Positions 9,220 to 17,600 of a stretch of 64,000 nt of DNA are shown piece by piece. Each line of letters begins with the position of its first letter. Position 1 is the first letter of the stretch. This DNA comes from Aquisediminimonas profunda. GTDB lineage: Bacteria > Pseudomonadota > Alphaproteobacteria > Sphingomonadales > Sphingomonadaceae. The notes under the pieces were generated by a model, which saw only the letters and a program-made list of their open reading frames with translations, had not been told where the DNA came from and searched no databases. The translations under genes were made by a program, and so were the position numbers. The DNA lies in the NCBI RefSeq assembly GCF_019443285.1, contig NZ_CP080327.1, positions 434,001 through 498,000 on the forward strand, written 5' to 3'.

Positions 9220-10137
9220 CTATGTTGCAATCACTTGAACCAATGGAAGAATGTCGGCCCTTGAATCGTCCGGCATCGCTCCCCAAAGGTCGTAGTTCTC
9301 CGGCGCCCCGGACATGCGCCTCGGCTGCCTGGCATCATGCTCTGGGAATTGCTCCATCCCGAGCGTGTATTCCCAAACGAAGTTGTCCGGTCCGTAGATG
9401 TAGAGATGGATGCTGCCAGAAGTCGGATGCCGGCCAATCCCGAAGTGAATGTCAACGCCGCTGTTCTTGCATCGGTTAAACAGCCGCCCGATGTCATCGA
9501 TCTCATTTACCATGAATGCGATATGGTGAAGGCGCGGCGGCGAACCCGGCATTGTAACAGTGCCGATACTGTGATGGTTTGGGTTTGGCCAAGCCCGCAC
9601 CAGGGATATGAACTGATCGCCAATGTAGTCAGACAGTTTGAATCCCATTCTTTCGCACAGGAAATCCGTCATGGCTTCGTTATCGGGAACGTAAATCCCG
9701 AAATGCTTGCCGCCTTGGAATGATGTCAAACCGTTGCGAAGCGGGCTGCAAATGTTCGTCATTTCGGCGAAATATTCCCACGTCGCGCCCAAGACAGGGT
9801 CTGTCATGCGGAACGCCCGGGCAATAGAGAGGCGATCGCATTCGTTCCGACCGAGCCATGCCGGGTTGAGGCCCAACTCACTGAACTTAGCGAATGCGAC
9901 ATCAAGTTCTTGCTGTGACTCGAGTTCCCAGGACGATCTGACAAAACAAGCTGTCTCGGCGGGAGTAAGGATCAAGTCATGATGCCTGGCACCCACGCGA
10001 AAATACCTCGCACCCGTATCGTCCTCATCGATCAGATCGAGCCCGAACACATCGACTACAAACCGCGTCGAAGCTTCGATGTCTGTCACGTTCAACGCGA
10101 GGTAGCCCAACTGTTTGTATCGGAAGCTGTGGTTCAT
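9220..10137 (-). CDS. Extradiol-type ring-cleavage dioxygenase, two VOC domains
   Basis: The start at 10137 has ACAGG about 6 bases upstream; the frame is open to 10200. The 305-residue product has two VOC modules. In the C-terminal one the ligands line up with type I extradiol dioxygenases: His145 (GGKHFGIYV), His204/205 (LHHIAF) and Glu256 (VWEYTLG), at spacing like BphC (146, 210, 260). An Fe(II)-dependent meta cleavage of a catechol is therefore likely. It is the first gene of the reverse series and diverges from the gene at 10346 across a candidate operator. Confidence 0.88.
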   Translation of the reverse strand: MNHSFRYKQLGYLALNVTDIEASTRFVVDVFGLDLIDEDDTGARYFRVGARHHDLILTPAETACFVRSSWELESQQELDVAFAKFSELGLNPAWLGRNECDRLSIARAFRMTDPVLGATWEYFAEMTNICSPLRNGLTSFQGGKHFGIYVPDNEAMTDFLCERMGFKLSDYIGDQFISLVRAWPNPNHHSIGTVTMPGSPPRLHHIAFMVNEIDDIGRLFNRCKNSGVDIHFGIGRHPTSGSIHLYIYGPDNFVWEYTLGMEQFPEHDARQPRRMSGAPENYDLWGAMPDDSRADILPLVQVIAT

Positions 10138-10224
10138 GATCATCCTGTCTTTGCCAATGCGCAGCTCACCGCAACGCATTTTAGGCCCCGTTGGACCCAT
10201 TCAGTCAATGAGTGATATTTCTAA

Positions 10225-10244
10225 TTAATAAATGCATTTGTCAA
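10225..10244 (-). promoter_or_regulatory. Candidate operator/promoter element, copy 1
   Basis: On the reverse strand this reads TTGACAAATGCATTTATTAA. It matches the element at 15496-15515 in 18 of 20 positions and contains the perfect palindrome AAATGCATTT (10230-10239). It lies between divergent genes starting at 10137 and 10346. TTGACA could also serve as a -35 hexamer for the reverse-strand genes. Confidence 0.55.
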
Positions 10245-10345
10245 TGGTGAAATTTATACCTATGATGCACAGCAGCTTGAAGGCCTTTACGTACAGCCCA
10301 CGCGAGAGCACGAATGCGAAGATCATGATCGCCAAGGAACGGAAA

Positions 10346-10756
10346 ATGGAAACGACCAAACTCGAACTTGCGCAGAAATTCCTGCGGACAATGGACGAAG
10401 CCGGGAACGTCTTTGAACTGCTGACCGACGATGTTGAGGTCATGTATCCCAAGTGGGGGATCGCAAAAGGTAAGGAAGATCTCGCCCAATTGTATACCGA
10501 CCTCGGGCCTTACCTGAGCTCAATCAGCCACCACGCCGAGAGCTTTCGGTGTCTGACGGGCGACGATCAGGTCTGCATTTCAGGGCTGAGCTCGGGAACC
10601 TTGACCGACGGCAGAAGATGGGAACCTGACGGTGCATGTGGGGGACAATTCTGCGTCTGGTTCTCATTCCGTGAAGAGCTGATCAGCGGCATCTGGATCT
10701 ACATCGATCCTGACTATGTCGACGGCACCAAGGGGTACTACCCGTGGTCACGCTGA
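10346..10756 (+). CDS. NTF2-like (SnoaL-type) protein
   Basis: The start METTKLE at 10346 follows CAAGGAACGGAAA; the frame is open to 10232 but the upstream part contains the candidate operator. The 136-residue product has the NTF2 pattern of an N-terminal helix, then FELLTDDVEVMYPKWG, a strand-rich middle and a C-terminal IWIYIDPDY. This fold hosts dehydratases, isomerases and decarboxylase-like enzymes. It is the first forward gene of a short operon with the 2-hydroxyacid oxidase (32 bases apart). Confidence 0.78.
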   Translation: METTKLELAQKFLRTMDEAGNVFELLTDDVEVMYPKWGIAKGKEDLAQLYTDLGPYLSSISHHAESFRCLTGDDQVCISGLSSGTLTDGRRWEPDGACGGQFCVWFSFREELISGIWIYIDPDYVDGTKGYYPWSR

Positions 10757-10787
10757 ACCGTTGAACAAACCTGGAGGCCAGGCCCGC

Positions 10788-11963
10788 ATGCTGCCAAAGT
10801 GCCATAATATCGACGAGGTTCGAACATTGGCGAAGCGTCGACTGCCGGCCCCAATGTTTCATTACATTGATGGCGGCGCGGATGACGAATGGACCCTGAA
10901 CCGGAATTGCTCGGCATATTCCGATTACCAGCTGCTCCCCGAATGCCTGCGGGATGTGAGCACCATAGACCTTTCGACCACGCTCTTCCGACAGCCTCTG
11001 GCACTGCCATTTTTTCTCGCGCCGACTGGCATGTCGCGGTTGTTTCATCATGACAAGGAACTGGCAGTCGCACGCGCAGCCGAGGCCGCCGGTACTCTTT
11101 ATTCGCTTTCCACACTCGGCACTACGTCGCTTGAGGACATCGCCGCGGCGATTTCAACACCAAAGATGTTCCAGATTTATATCCTGAAGGATCGCGGGTT
11201 AACGCTTGAGTTCGTTCACCGCTGCAAGGCGGCGGGATATGAGGCCCTGTGCCTAACAGTAGACATGGCAATGGCCGGTAACCGGGAACGCGATCTCAGG
11301 ACCGGCATGGTCATGCCGCCACGCTTCGGGTTGAAGAGCCTCTGGAGCTTTGCAACTCACCCGGTCTGGTCGATGAACCTGGCGCTCCATCCCGACTTCA
11401 AACTTGCAAACGTCGCGCACCGAGTCGATGCGCTTGGTGGCGGCGCGATGGGCCTGATTGACTATGTAAACAGCCAGTTCGACCGAACAGTAATCTGGTC
11501 CGATGTCGAATGGCTGCGCGCGCAATGGGACGGGCCACTTATTTTGAAGGGTGTTCTGTCTTCTGCCGATGCGTTGCGTGCGAAGGCGATTGGCGTTGAT
11601 GGCCTAATGATTTCCAACCACGGCGGCCGCCAGCTTGATGGCGCACCCGCACCGATTGATCTCGTTCGCTCTATCCGTCAGATGGTTGGAGATTCTATGG
11701 ATTTGGTTGTCGATGGTGGAATTCGGCGCGGCACCGATATCGTCAAGGCATTGGCACTGGGTGCCAATGCATGCTCCTTTGGCAAAGCATACCTCTACGG
11801 GCTGGCTGCTGGCGGACAGGCCGGGGTGGCGCGGGTGTTGGATCTGCTCAAAACTGAAGTCATCCGCGCAATGACGCTGCTGGGCTGTGCAGCGATCGCC
11901 GAAATTTCGGAGCGGCACATTCATGGGTTGGTCGAGACCCTAAATTCACCTGGACAGAGGTAG
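10788..11963 (+). CDS. FMN-dependent 2-hydroxyacid oxidase/dehydrogenase
   Basis: ATG 10788 has GGAGG about 10 bases upstream; the frame is open back to 10716, where it would overlap the previous gene. The 391-residue product belongs to the lactate/mandelate/glycolate oxidase family. It has HYIDGGADDEWT (Tyr26 region), the catalytic base His278 in SNHGGRQLDG with Arg281, and the FMN-phosphate site DGGIRRGTDIVKALALGA. It oxidises a 2-hydroxyacid to a 2-oxoacid, at the membrane or in the cytoplasm. A hydroxyacid from side-chain or ring-fission metabolism is a reasonable substrate. Confidence 0.93.
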   Translation: MLPKCHNIDEVRTLAKRRLPAPMFHYIDGGADDEWTLNRNCSAYSDYQLLPECLRDVSTIDLSTTLFRQPLALPFFLAPTGMSRLFHHDKELAVARAAEAAGTLYSLSTLGTTSLEDIAAAISTPKMFQIYILKDRGLTLEFVHRCKAAGYEALCLTVDMAMAGNRERDLRTGMVMPPRFGLKSLWSFATHPVWSMNLALHPDFKLANVAHRVDALGGGAMGLIDYVNSQFDRTVIWSDVEWLRAQWDGPLILKGVLSSADALRAKAIGVDGLMISNHGGRQLDGAPAPIDLVRSIRQMVGDSMDLVVDGGIRRGTDIVKALALGANACSFGKAYLYGLAAGGQAGVARVLDLLKTEVIRAMTLLGCAAIAEISERHIHGLVETLNSPGQR

Positions 11964-12045
11964 GCCTCCGCAAAAATTCGCCGCGCAAGCTGCACTTCGA
12001 TCCTGCTCCCAATGATGCAACAATAATTCCGAAAAGGATCAAGAA

Positions 12046-12960
12046 ATGCCAAGACACTTCCATACCATCAGCCAGGCGGACGCCGAGACAATGGCTGCGA
12101 CCCGCACATTTCTCAAAAGCATGCCCGGACTGGCCCTTGCGCCTGAGACCCGGCCTTTCTTTGATGACATGATTGCGCAGACACCGCTTGCCGATGGGGT
12201 CGACTATGAGGCCGACACGGTAGGTGGAGTTCCAGGCTGGTGGTGCCGTCCCAAGAATACCCCAACCCATGGGGTGATCCTTTATCTACACGGCGGTGGC
12301 TATGTCATGGGTAGCGCCGAGGCGTATCGCCATCCGGTTGGTCAGATCGCCGCGAAAGCCAAGGTCAGCGCCTTCGCACTCGACTATGCACTCGCACCGG
12401 AACGGCCTTTCCCGGCAGCCTTTGACGAGGCCTTGGCTGCGTATGATGCGCTTGTCAGCCGCGGATACACTCGCATCGCCATCGCCGGAGATTCAGCTGG
12501 TGGAGGCCTGACGCTGGCGCTGGCAGCATTTGTCAGCACGTACCGCGAAGTGAAACCTTCGGCCCTTGTTGCAATCTCGCCCTGGGTCGACATGACAGCC
12601 AGCGGTGAGAGTTTTGTCAGCCGCGCGGCAGTAGACCCGATGCTAGATCGCGGCAAAATCATAGCCTGCGCAAACGCGTATCTCGCTGGCGCCGCCCCCG
12701 AGGATCCGCGTGCGTCGCCAGTCTTTGGCAACTTTTCAGGTCTCCCCCCAATCCTCATTCATGTCGGCGATGACGAAGTGCTACTTGATGACTCAGTTCG
12801 CTTTGCCGAACAGGTTGAGCGCGCTGGCGGCGTTGCTGATCTGCATGTCTGGGAAGGAATGTTGCACGTCTTCACTTCGAGTATCGCGACCCTTGAAGCA
12901 GCACGGGAAGCGATGGGAGGAATCGGTTCGTTTCTGGCGTCGGCGCTAAGGGAGCGGTAA
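12046..12960 (+). CDS. HSL-family alpha/beta hydrolase (esterase/lipase)
   Basis: A 304-residue esterase of the hormone-sensitive-lipase (bacterial group IV) type: oxyanion motif HGGGY at 82-86, nucleophile Ser150 in GDSAGGG, acidic residue in HVGDDEVLLDDS near 242-248, and His274 in GMLHVF. Probably a cytoplasmic carboxylesterase or lactonase. It follows the 2-hydroxyacid oxidase by about 80 bases and has AAAAGGAT upstream, so it is likely the third gene of that operon. Confidence 0.92.
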   Translation: MPRHFHTISQADAETMAATRTFLKSMPGLALAPETRPFFDDMIAQTPLADGVDYEADTVGGVPGWWCRPKNTPTHGVILYLHGGGYVMGSAEAYRHPVGQIAAKAKVSAFALDYALAPERPFPAAFDEALAAYDALVSRGYTRIAIAGDSAGGGLTLALAAFVSTYREVKPSALVAISPWVDMTASGESFVSRAAVDPMLDRGKIIACANAYLAGAAPEDPRASPVFGNFSGLPPILIHVGDDEVLLDDSVRFAEQVERAGGVADLHVWEGMLHVFTSSIATLEAAREAMGGIGSFLASALRER

Positions 12961-13071
12961 TCCGTCTCCAGCTCGACTATTCCACTCTCCGCCAATGAAA
13001 TGCTTCAGTTCCATAACTCTGTCGGTCACAAACCTTCTCCGATAGGTTCAAGTCTCCGGATTTTGGCATCA

Positions 13072-13524
13072 TCAAGCATCCGGGGCACTCATCGGATAGC
13101 CACGGTCAGCATAATCAAATCCTCCGAGCTCAAGCATTTCGAGCGAACTGTCCTGTGGTGAGGCGTAGTAGGCGCGAATTTCCTGAATCCGTCCCGCTGG
13201 CGAGAAGATGTACCATTCATCTCCGCGCAGGATCACCCCGAATTTCCGCTTGAAATGGCTCCACTCAATCACCGCGCGGCGACTTTCGGGCTCGCAGATG
13301 ACCTGATCGACAGTCCAGTGGGAACCCAGATTGCGGACCGCTTCATTCCATTTGCGGGCGATGGTTTGCGCGCCAACAAAGGGGCCTTCATACATTCCGG
13401 GCGGGAAATAATGGACGCCATCCGGTTCGAAGCAGGCGGCAATACGCTCGATATCTCCCGAATTGCACGCATCAAAATAGTCGCGAATCCACGCTTCCAT
13501 ACCTGTTTTGGTCAAGCCTGCCAT
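13072..13524 (-). CDS. NTF2/SnoaL-like polyketide-cyclase-type protein
   Basis: The 150-residue product begins WIRDYFDACNSGDIERIAACFEPDGVHYFPPG, a textbook SnoaL-like opening, and ends with IQEIRAYYASPQD. AGGAG precedes the ATG. Members act as cyclases, isomerases or dehydratases. It faces the HSL esterase convergently and is the third SnoaL-type protein of this region, distinct in sequence from those at 3282 and 15646. Confidence 0.83.
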   Translation of the reverse strand: MAGLTKTGMEAWIRDYFDACNSGDIERIAACFEPDGVHYFPPGMYEGPFVGAQTIARKWNEAVRNLGSHWTVDQVICEPESRRAVIEWSHFKRKFGVILRGDEWYIFSPAGRIQEIRAYYASPQDSSLEMLELGGFDYADRGYPMSAPDA

Positions 13525-13603
13525 TAACCCACTCCTATTCCCGCCAGCTACCGCACGAGCAAGCCCGCCAAGCGACTATTCGCCCTCATTCTAGCATTGT
13601 TGC

Positions 13604-13640
13604 TTATTCACTACTAGTAGTTGCTTTCACTATAAGGGAA
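13604..13640. promoter_or_regulatory. AT-rich repeat block, possible promoter/operator
   Basis: This low-GC stretch contains two similar direct segments (TTGCTTATTCACTA and TTGCTTTCACTATA) flanking the palindrome CTACTAGTAG (13612-13621). It lies about 80 bases upstream of the reverse gene starting at 13524. Function is inferred from position and composition only. Confidence 0.3.
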
Positions 13641-13783
13641 TGATAATTAACTTGAGGCTTGCTGGCAAGGCCAAGGAACGGCCGGATGCTGCGTTTTGAA
13701 TGGACCACGTGGGAGTGGAGATAAAGTTCGTCAATTTTCTGCGTGATGGCCGCCACGGCTTCGGTCATGCTGAGGGCGGATAG

Positions 13784-13951
13784 GTTGTCTGCTGTTGTGT
13801 GTCGGGCGACATGATCGCCTTGGGCAATCCATTTGGCGCCGGGATCAACCGTCAGCCGCCGCATTGGCTCGAGCCTCAAGACCGGATCGACGTCGCCACA
13901 AGCTGGATGGTGACATTGTCCAACCGCATCATCGACGAGGTTGCCAGTTAA
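13784..13951 (+). pseudogene. FAH-family hydrolase remnant (C-terminal fragment)
   Basis: Codons from about 13799 encode SGDMIALGNPFGAG, HWLEPQDRIDV and TLSNRIIDE, ending at TAA 13949-13951. This aligns with the C-terminus of the FAH protein at 1-252 (GDVIATGTPLGCG, IWLKPGDRVDV, TLTNYVADE). A stop at 13781 closes the frame upstream and no N-terminal half is present. The fragment lies 45 bases before the hydrolase at 13997, just as the intact FAH gene lies upstream of the hydrolase at 1067, which points to an old duplication of the block with decay here. Confidence 0.78.
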
Positions 13952-13996
13952 ATTTGATTTGGAGGCGATCGGCAAGTCAAGCAAATGGAGGATCGA

Positions 13997-14842
13997 ATGA
14001 GTGAAGCAAGCGCGGTCGTGAGGCCCGAAATTGGCAAGTCGATAGTCGCAAAAGGGCTGAAAACCAATTATCTTGAAGCAGGATCGGGTACTCCAATCGT
14101 GTTGATTCACGGTTCTGGTCCGGGCGTGAGCGCCTGGGCGAACTGGAGATTGGTGATCGACAAGGTCGCTTCCAATGCCAGAGTCATTGCCATCGATATG
14201 GCTGGATTTGGCTTTACCGAGCTGGAGCCGGGCGCGAAGTACACCATGCCTTATTGGCTCGAACATCTTACCGCGTTTCTCGATGCGCTTGGTCTCGATC
14301 GGGTTTCGTTTCTCGGCAATTCGTTCGGAGGCACTCTAGCGACGCATTTCGCGCTCAAGAATCCCGAGCGAGTGGCGCGAATTGCAATGATGGGGGCCAA
14401 TTTGCTCTCCTTCCCAATCACTCCGGCGCTTGACAGATTGTGGGGAGAAGATGCGCTCACACATGATTTGATGACAGAGCACATGCGCTTTTTCCCATAC
14501 AACAAGGCACTGATCACCGATGACTTGGTCGAAAGCCGTCTCGCTGCATGCGCTCGCCCGGAATACCAGGCAGCGTTCCGCTCGATGTTCCCGGCACCTC
14601 GCCAAAAGATTGTCGATGCAATGGCACTGACCGAAGAGCAGCTGACGTCACTTGAATGCGAGGCCCTCCTCTTGCATGGCCGGGAAGATGTGGTTGTCCC
14701 AGTTGATGTGAGTATCCGCGCCCAAGCACTGATCCCACGCTCACAGCTTCATGTATTCGGGCAATGCGGTCATTGGGTGATGATTGAATACAACCGCATG
14801 TTTGTCGAGCTAATGCGGAGCTTTTTTGTCAGCGGAAACTGA
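13997..14842 (+). CDS. Alpha/beta hydrolase, meta-cleavage-product hydrolase paralogue
   Basis: ATG 13997 has GGAGG 6 bases upstream, better than ATG 13985, which lies within that signal. The 281-residue product has HGSGPG at 38-43, nucleophile Ser109 in GNSFGG, Asp231 and His259. It is closely related to the 277-residue protein at 1067. Two C-C hydrolases in one cluster may serve successive ring-cleavage steps or different ring-fission products. It stands alone on the forward strand after an FAH remnant. Confidence 0.92.
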   Translation: MSEASAVVRPEIGKSIVAKGLKTNYLEAGSGTPIVLIHGSGPGVSAWANWRLVIDKVASNARVIAIDMAGFGFTELEPGAKYTMPYWLEHLTAFLDALGLDRVSFLGNSFGGTLATHFALKNPERVARIAMMGANLLSFPITPALDRLWGEDALTHDLMTEHMRFFPYNKALITDDLVESRLAACARPEYQAAFRSMFPAPRQKIVDAMALTEEQLTSLECEALLLHGREDVVVPVDVSIRAQALIPRSQLHVFGQCGHWVMIEYNRMFVELMRSFFVSGN

Positions 14843-14999
14843 TTTCGCCATTGGGTGCTGTCAGTCGGATGGCAACTCGTCTCTGGTCCGCGCAGTGCTC
14901 CCAAACGCTAGCGATCCTCAGGCCATGAGGACCTGCCAATCGGCCAAGGCTGTTGTGCTCGTCTGAATCGACAGTGGGGTTTGAAGTTACCGCCGTGGT

Positions 15000-15404
15000 T
15001 CACGTAGCGGTGACGGCCATCAGGTCGATTTCAACCAGGAATTCCGGCTTTGAAAGACGCGTCACACCGATCATGGTGCTTGGGGGCATCCTCGCTGGGT
15101 CGAAAAAGGATGGGACGTCGGGAGCGAGGATGGCCTCAGCGAACCTGTCCACATTCAATACGAAAATGCGACGAAATACCACGTCGTCCCACGTGGCCCC
15201 CGCTGCCGCCAGCTGGAGCGCCAAATTCTCCATTACCTGCAGGTACTGGCCAAGATAGTCGCCGAGCGCGACTGGTTCATAGTTCGCGTCGGATGGCGTT
15301 TGTCCGGCAATGAAGATCAACGTGCCGGGATTCCTGATGGCGACCACCCGTGAGAAGCCCGGATGATTGAAGATGCCTTCGGGGTTGATGATCGCCTTTT
15401 CCAT
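15000..15404 (-). CDS. RidA/YjgF-family protein
   Basis: The 134-residue product has the Rid fold pattern: LIFIAGQTPSD, then YLQVMENLALQLAAAGATWDDVV, and a C-terminal TMIGVTRLSKPEFLVEIDLMAV. In RidA proper an Arg before this last strand binds the 2-iminoacid carboxylate; here that stretch is PPSTMIGV without the Arg, so iminase activity is doubtful. Rid subfamilies in catabolic clusters may remove enamine or related intermediates. It diverges from the SnoaL gene at 15646 across the second copy of the candidate operator. Confidence 0.88.
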   Translation of the reverse strand: MEKAIINPEGIFNHPGFSRVVAIRNPGTLIFIAGQTPSDANYEPVALGDYLGQYLQVMENLALQLAAAGATWDDVVFRRIFVLNVDRFAEAILAPDVPSFFDPARMPPSTMIGVTRLSKPEFLVEIDLMAVTAT

Positions 15405-15495
15405 TGCTGTCGCCTTTCACATCGAGCAAAAAATTCAGAGCCGACGCGTCAGCATCGGTCTTGCGCGCATCCCCCGGCTAGCAGAAAATTCATTA

Positions 15496-15515
15496 TTGAC
15501 AAATGCATTCATCAA
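15496..15515 (+). promoter_or_regulatory. Candidate operator/promoter element, copy 2
   Basis: TTGACAAATGCATTCATCAA on the forward strand, matching the reverse-strand element at 10225-10244 in 18 of 20 positions. It lies between divergent genes starting at 15404 (reverse) and 15646 (forward). A weaker match to the core only (AAATGCATT) occurs at 16295-16303. Confidence 0.55.
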
Positions 15516-15645
15516 AACGTAACGCAATCGAAGAGGCGCTGTCCGAGGTTGGGGGTGACGTTCGAGGCAACGAAAGAACGTTCAAGAGCATTCCAATCGA
15601 GCCCGGAACTGCACGCAACGCCCCGTAGGGCCGAAAAGGGCGACC

Positions 15646-16161
15646 ATGACCGATCAGGAAAAGCTTGCGACACTTTGGGACGAGCGTAATGTCTCGAAGG
15701 TCATCCTCACGTTCGGTCGAGCGCTCGATACGGGTAACTGGGATAGTTATTGCAGTTGTCTGACCGACCCGCTCAATTTGGATTTTCAACGGTTGACCGG
15801 TCATGGTGAAGTGACCGTAACGCATAGATTGCTTACCCGTTGGGCAACCGCCTTCTTTGAACCGCTGCGCCGCCATCATGTCTATTCGAACTTCGCAATT
15901 ACGCTGGACGGCGATCGCGCCCATGCCCTCGTCTATATGACCTCGCGTCACTGGAAATCGACCGACATGGGGGCGGTCTTCAACAATCAATACGGCTGGT
16001 ACGACTTTGATTTGCAGCGGGACGGGGAGACCTGGCTGATCAATCGGATCAAGCATGACTTCCGTTGGGTGGACGGTAACGCAGGCCTGTTCGACCTGAA
16101 CAATCCGGAATTGCTGGACTCCATGCAGGCGATCTTCTGCAAGGCCAATCTCGCGTCGTGA
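15646..16161 (+). CDS. SnoaL-like protein, paralogue of the one at 3282
   Basis: A 171-residue SnoaL-type domain (FGRALDTGNWDSYCSCLTD, HHVYSNFAITLDGD, DFRWVDGNAG). It shares length, order and several identical segments with the protein at 3282-3803. The pairing of paralogous SnoaL proteins, hydrolases and FAH sequences at the two ends of the cluster supports a duplicated module. Possible roles are dehydratase, isomerase or oxygenase partner. Confidence 0.83.
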   Translation: MTDQEKLATLWDERNVSKVILTFGRALDTGNWDSYCSCLTDPLNLDFQRLTGHGEVTVTHRLLTRWATAFFEPLRRHHVYSNFAITLDGDRAHALVYMTSRHWKSTDMGAVFNNQYGWYDFDLQRDGETWLINRIKHDFRWVDGNAGLFDLNNPELLDSMQAIFCKANLAS

Positions 16162-16369
16162 GCGCTCGCCGGCTGTCCCGCGGGATTCGCGCGAGCGGTG
16201 GCGGCCGGGACGACTTGGCTGCCTAGCGGGCCCTAACTGAATCGAGCGCGACATCAACGATCGTGTCCTCCACCATTCATGCTTTTGCGGCAGCAAATGC
16301 ATTATACCAATCGCCATATCGACGCACCCAAAGGTCTTAGGAATCATTTTCCTGTACTGTCGAAACGTT

Positions 16370-17434
16370 TCAAAAGACGGCATGGGCGCCGCGCTCTGGA
16401 GTGGCAGTCCCGCAGAGAACCGACCGATAGAAGTCGAACAGGGTCTCGGTTCCTGTGGACGGCGTGGCTGCCGCATCATAACGGCCAGTTTGCGGGTCCA
16501 GCACTAGCATCGACTCGGTCGCATAATAGCGGCCGATCCGTGCCAGTTCCGCCTTTTCCGCTAGGCCTGGGACAATATGGCCCAGTGTTCCAAGCGCACC
16601 GGCAATCCCATCGAGCAGGGCGACCGGCACCGATCGGAATTTGGGCGTACGCCCCAATAATGCAAACAGGGCCTCGCCTTGGTCGCGCGGCGTTATCGCG
16701 CTGCCGGGCCCACCGATCGGCAGAATCCGGTTCCACCGGTCTTCGTCGGTCAAACAGCCCGCGATATAATCAGCCAGATCGCTGTCGCTGATGGGCTTGC
16801 ATGCCGTGAGGGTGCCGTCACCAAAGAGCAGGAAGGGCCGACCCTTCTTCACGCGCTCGATCTGACCGGAGAGCGATTTGAAAAACGCAGTCGGCCGTAT
16901 GATCGAATAACGCAGGCCAGAGTCAATCAGCGCCGCCTCGAACGCCAGCTTGGCCTGCTGAAAGGCAAGCAGCGGCTTCTGGACGCAAATCGCTGACAGG
17001 AGGACGAAGTGGCTGACGCTGAACTGGCTTGCGAATTCCAGCACATTCAGATGCGCGCGATAATCGACCGCCCATGCGTCTTTTGGCACTCCGGTACGTG
17101 AGGCCATGCACGACACAATCGCATCAAACTCCTTCGCTCCAAACCCATCACGAACAATCGACGCCTTGTCGCTTATGTCGACCTCCTTCACCGCCGCGCC
17201 ATCAAAGAGTGGCAGACAGCCGGGAGTCGGATTTCCTCGCTGAACGCCAGTGCGAGGCCTGACGAAGCAAACAACTTCGTGTCCGCGCTGCACAAGCGCT
17301 GCCACTGTCGCGCGGCCGATGGTTCCGGTTGCCCCAAGAACACAGACCCGTTGTCGCGCATCGGCTTCTGGCATGCCTGCGGACGCAGCGGCGGCCGCTG
17401 GCGATGGTTGCGTCGTCTTTTCGGTGCCTCTCAC
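16370..17434 (-). CDS. bciA: Divinyl (bacterio)chlorophyllide a 8-vinyl reductase, BciA type
   Basis: A GTG start at 17434 has AGGGA upstream, giving 354 residues; ATG 17374 would give 334. The Rossmann motif GATGTIG is near residue 34, followed by GHEVVCFVRPRTG. Characteristic BciA segments are KPLLAFQQAKLAFE, YSIIRPTAFFKSLSGQ and FGDGTLTACKPISD. The enzyme reduces the C8 vinyl group of divinyl chlorophyllide with NADPH. No other bacteriochlorophyll gene is in the window; bciA can lie outside the photosynthesis cluster, so this suggests, but does not prove, an aerobic anoxygenic phototroph. Confidence 0.85.
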   Translation of the reverse strand: MRGTEKTTQPSPAAAAASAGMPEADARQRVCVLGATGTIGRATVAALVQRGHEVVCFVRPRTGVQRGNPTPGCLPLFDGAAVKEVDISDKASIVRDGFGAKEFDAIVSCMASRTGVPKDAWAVDYRAHLNVLEFASQFSVSHFVLLSAICVQKPLLAFQQAKLAFEAALIDSGLRYSIIRPTAFFKSLSGQIERVKKGRPFLLFGDGTLTACKPISDSDLADYIAGCLTDEDRWNRILPIGGPGSAITPRDQGEALFALLGRTPKFRSVPVALLDGIAGALGTLGHIVPGLAEKAELARIGRYYATESMLVLDPQTGRYDAAATPSTGTETLFDFYRSVLCGTATPERGAHAVF

Positions 17435-17573
17435 AATGTCCCTGCCTGTTGGCCCGACGCTGTTGCGCCCGTTGAGGCCAGATCACCCATTATGGCGCCC
17501 ACAGCAATGCGAACAAGCCCCGGCGAACGAGATGCTTGGGCATGTTGACGCCACGAATAACTTTTAATAACAC

Positions 17574-17583
17574 GTTATATAAC
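17574..17583. promoter_or_regulatory. Palindrome before the MarR-GNAT gene
   Basis: GTTATATAAC is a perfect 10-bp palindrome, and it overlaps a second imperfect repeat (TAAC-AC-GTTA, 17568-17577). It lies 18 bases before the start codon at 17601 in an AT-rich patch, a place and form usual for MarR autoregulation. It could equally act on the promoter of bciA, which starts about 140 bases away on the other strand. Confidence 0.45.
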
Positions 17584-17600
17584 TTGCTATGGAGAATATC

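Noticed and set aside
13604-14266. 220-codon reverse ORF over the FAH remnant and hydrolase start
   Set aside because: It conflicts with the conserved hydrolase N-terminus on the other strand and resembles nothing known.
16291-16310. Third copy of the 20-bp cluster element
   Set aside because: Only the 9-base core AAATGCATT matches and it lies between convergent genes, so I do not count it as an operator.
15493-16479. 328-codon reverse ORF
   Set aside because: It runs over the candidate operator and is antisense to the SnoaL gene, which has a clear paralogue.
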